From the NCBI GenBank assembly GCA_030600745.1, contig JAUVLL010000165.1:1-7368 (forward strand): 7,368 bases of DNA, given 5' to 3'. A model generated the notes under the pieces. The model ran no database searches and was not told where the DNA came from. It saw only the letters and a program-made list of their open reading frames with translations. A program made the position numbers and the translations under genes. Positions 6,838 to 7,368 of this stretch are shown one piece after another; the first letter of the stretch is position 1; every line of letters begins with the position of its first letter. The stretch comes from Spirochaetaceae bacterium. Its GTDB lineage: Bacteria > Spirochaetota > Spirochaetia > B11-G9.

Positions 6838-7368
6838 CTATGGTTCAGGAATTGCTTCGATAATCCGCTCAATAATATTTTCCGATGTAAGAGATTCAGC
6901 TTCAGCTTCGTAGCTTACAATAAGTCTGTGCCGAAGCACATCGTAAGCTATGTCTCTGACATCCTGAGGAACAACATAGGTCCTTCTGTTTAGAAGTGCC
7001 CGGGCTTTTGCCCCAATAGTAAGGAATATTGTGGCTCTGGGAGATCCTCCGTATCTGATAAGATTCTCAGCATCAACATTATATTTTTCCGGGTTTCTTG
7101 TAGCATGTATTATATCGACAATATATTCCTCAATTACAGGATCCAGATAGATCTTATCTAAAAAGATTCGAAGATCAAGAATATCTTCAGGGGTTGCCAC
7201 GGTTTCTACTTTATCGGGAGGTGTAGATCTTGCCATCAGACGAAGAATCTTCAACTCCTCCTCTTTATCAGGATAATCTATTTTTACTTTCAGCATAAAC
7301 CTATCAACCTGGGCCTCCGGCAGGGGATATGTTCCCTCCTGCTCTATGGGATTCTGGGTTGCCATTAC
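6838..7368 (-). CDS. moxR: MoxR family AAA+ ATPase, C-terminal part (runs off right edge)
   Basis: The last 176 codons of a MoxR ATPase; the first visible codon is Val (GTA), followed by Met-Ala-Thr. That Met is internal and not the start, because it sits in the sensor 1 motif (VMATQNPIEQEGTYPLPEAQ). The segment EAQVDRF carries the arginine-finger region typical of the family, and GGSPRA (about 25 codons after HATRNP) carries sensor 2. The C-terminal lid follows with VVPQDVRDIAYDVLRHRL. Walker A and B would lie beyond the right edge, so about half of a usual 320-340 residue protein is missing. MoxR ATPases are ATP-driven chaperone-like partners of VWA proteins, and this one leads or nearly leads the bat operon. 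The gene ends 32 nt before the DUF58 start, the largest gap in the window. Confidence 0.95.
   Translation of the reverse strand, partial: VMATQNPIEQEGTYPLPEAQVDRFMLKVKIDYPDKEEELKILRLMARSTPPDKVETVATPEDILDLRIFLDKIYLDPVIEEYIVDIIHATRNPEKYNVDAENLIRYGGSPRATIFLTIGAKARALLNRRTYVVPQDVRDIAYDVLRHRLIVSYEAEAESLTSENIIERIIEAIPEP

Noticed and set aside
7363..7365. ATG at 7365 as the start of moxR
   Set aside because: The frame is open to the right edge, and this Met belongs to the sensor 1 motif (VMATQNP) deep inside MoxR proteins, so it is internal.
1..7368. Mobile elements, CRISPR arrays, tRNA or rRNA genes, terminators
   Set aside because: No inverted or direct repeats, RNA folds or hairpins with T-runs were found by eye; nearly every base is coding within one continuous operon.

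Overview
The window holds a single densely packed operon on the minus strand, read from the right edge to the left edge. It is a MoxR/Bat-type cluster in the order moxR (3' part) - DUF58 protein - predicted membrane lipoprotein (BatX-like) - batA - batB - batC - batD - batE (5' part). No gene is supported on the plus strand; the plus-strand open frames are shadows. The only non-coding DNA is 32 nt between moxR and the DUF58 gene and 2 nt between the DUF58 gene and the next gene. The first promoter must lie beyond the right edge and any terminator beyond the left edge.

Organism: the DNA is AT-rich by eye, most genes have Shine-Dalgarno (SD) sites, and stops and starts interlock. The MoxR/DUF58/unknown/VWA/VWA/TPR/BatD order resembles, from memory, the bb0176-bb0170 cluster of Borrelia and the bat loci of Treponema and Leptospira. 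The good SD sites argue against Bacteroidota, the other classic bat-bearing group. My best guess is a spirochaete, held with moderate to low confidence.

Right part (5928-7368): the C-terminal part of a MoxR AAA+ ATPase and a soluble DUF58 protein with a VWA-like fold. Middle (2948-5927): a signal-bearing protein of the BatX slot with a lipobox and a second membrane segment, then the VWA proteins BatA and BatB, each anchored by N- and C-terminal membrane helices and carrying a MIDAS metal site. Left (1-2951): BatC (exported TPR protein with an acidic tail), BatD (large beta-rich extracytoplasmic protein with one C-terminal membrane helix) and the start of BatE (exported TPR protein with a membrane helix).

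How they may work together (inference from the families): MoxR ATPases usually partner VWA proteins in chaperone-like or metal/cofactor-dependent maturation. MoxR and DUF58 would act in the cytosol. BatA, BatB, BatD, BatE and the BatX-like protein would form an envelope assembly whose large domains face the periplasm. The name comes from Bacteroides aerotolerance, but a direct role in oxygen tolerance is disputed and the substrate is unknown. The least described parts here are the BatX-like protein, whose cytosolic tail appears to resemble that of BatD, and the placing of SD sites inside the 3' ends of the preceding genes.
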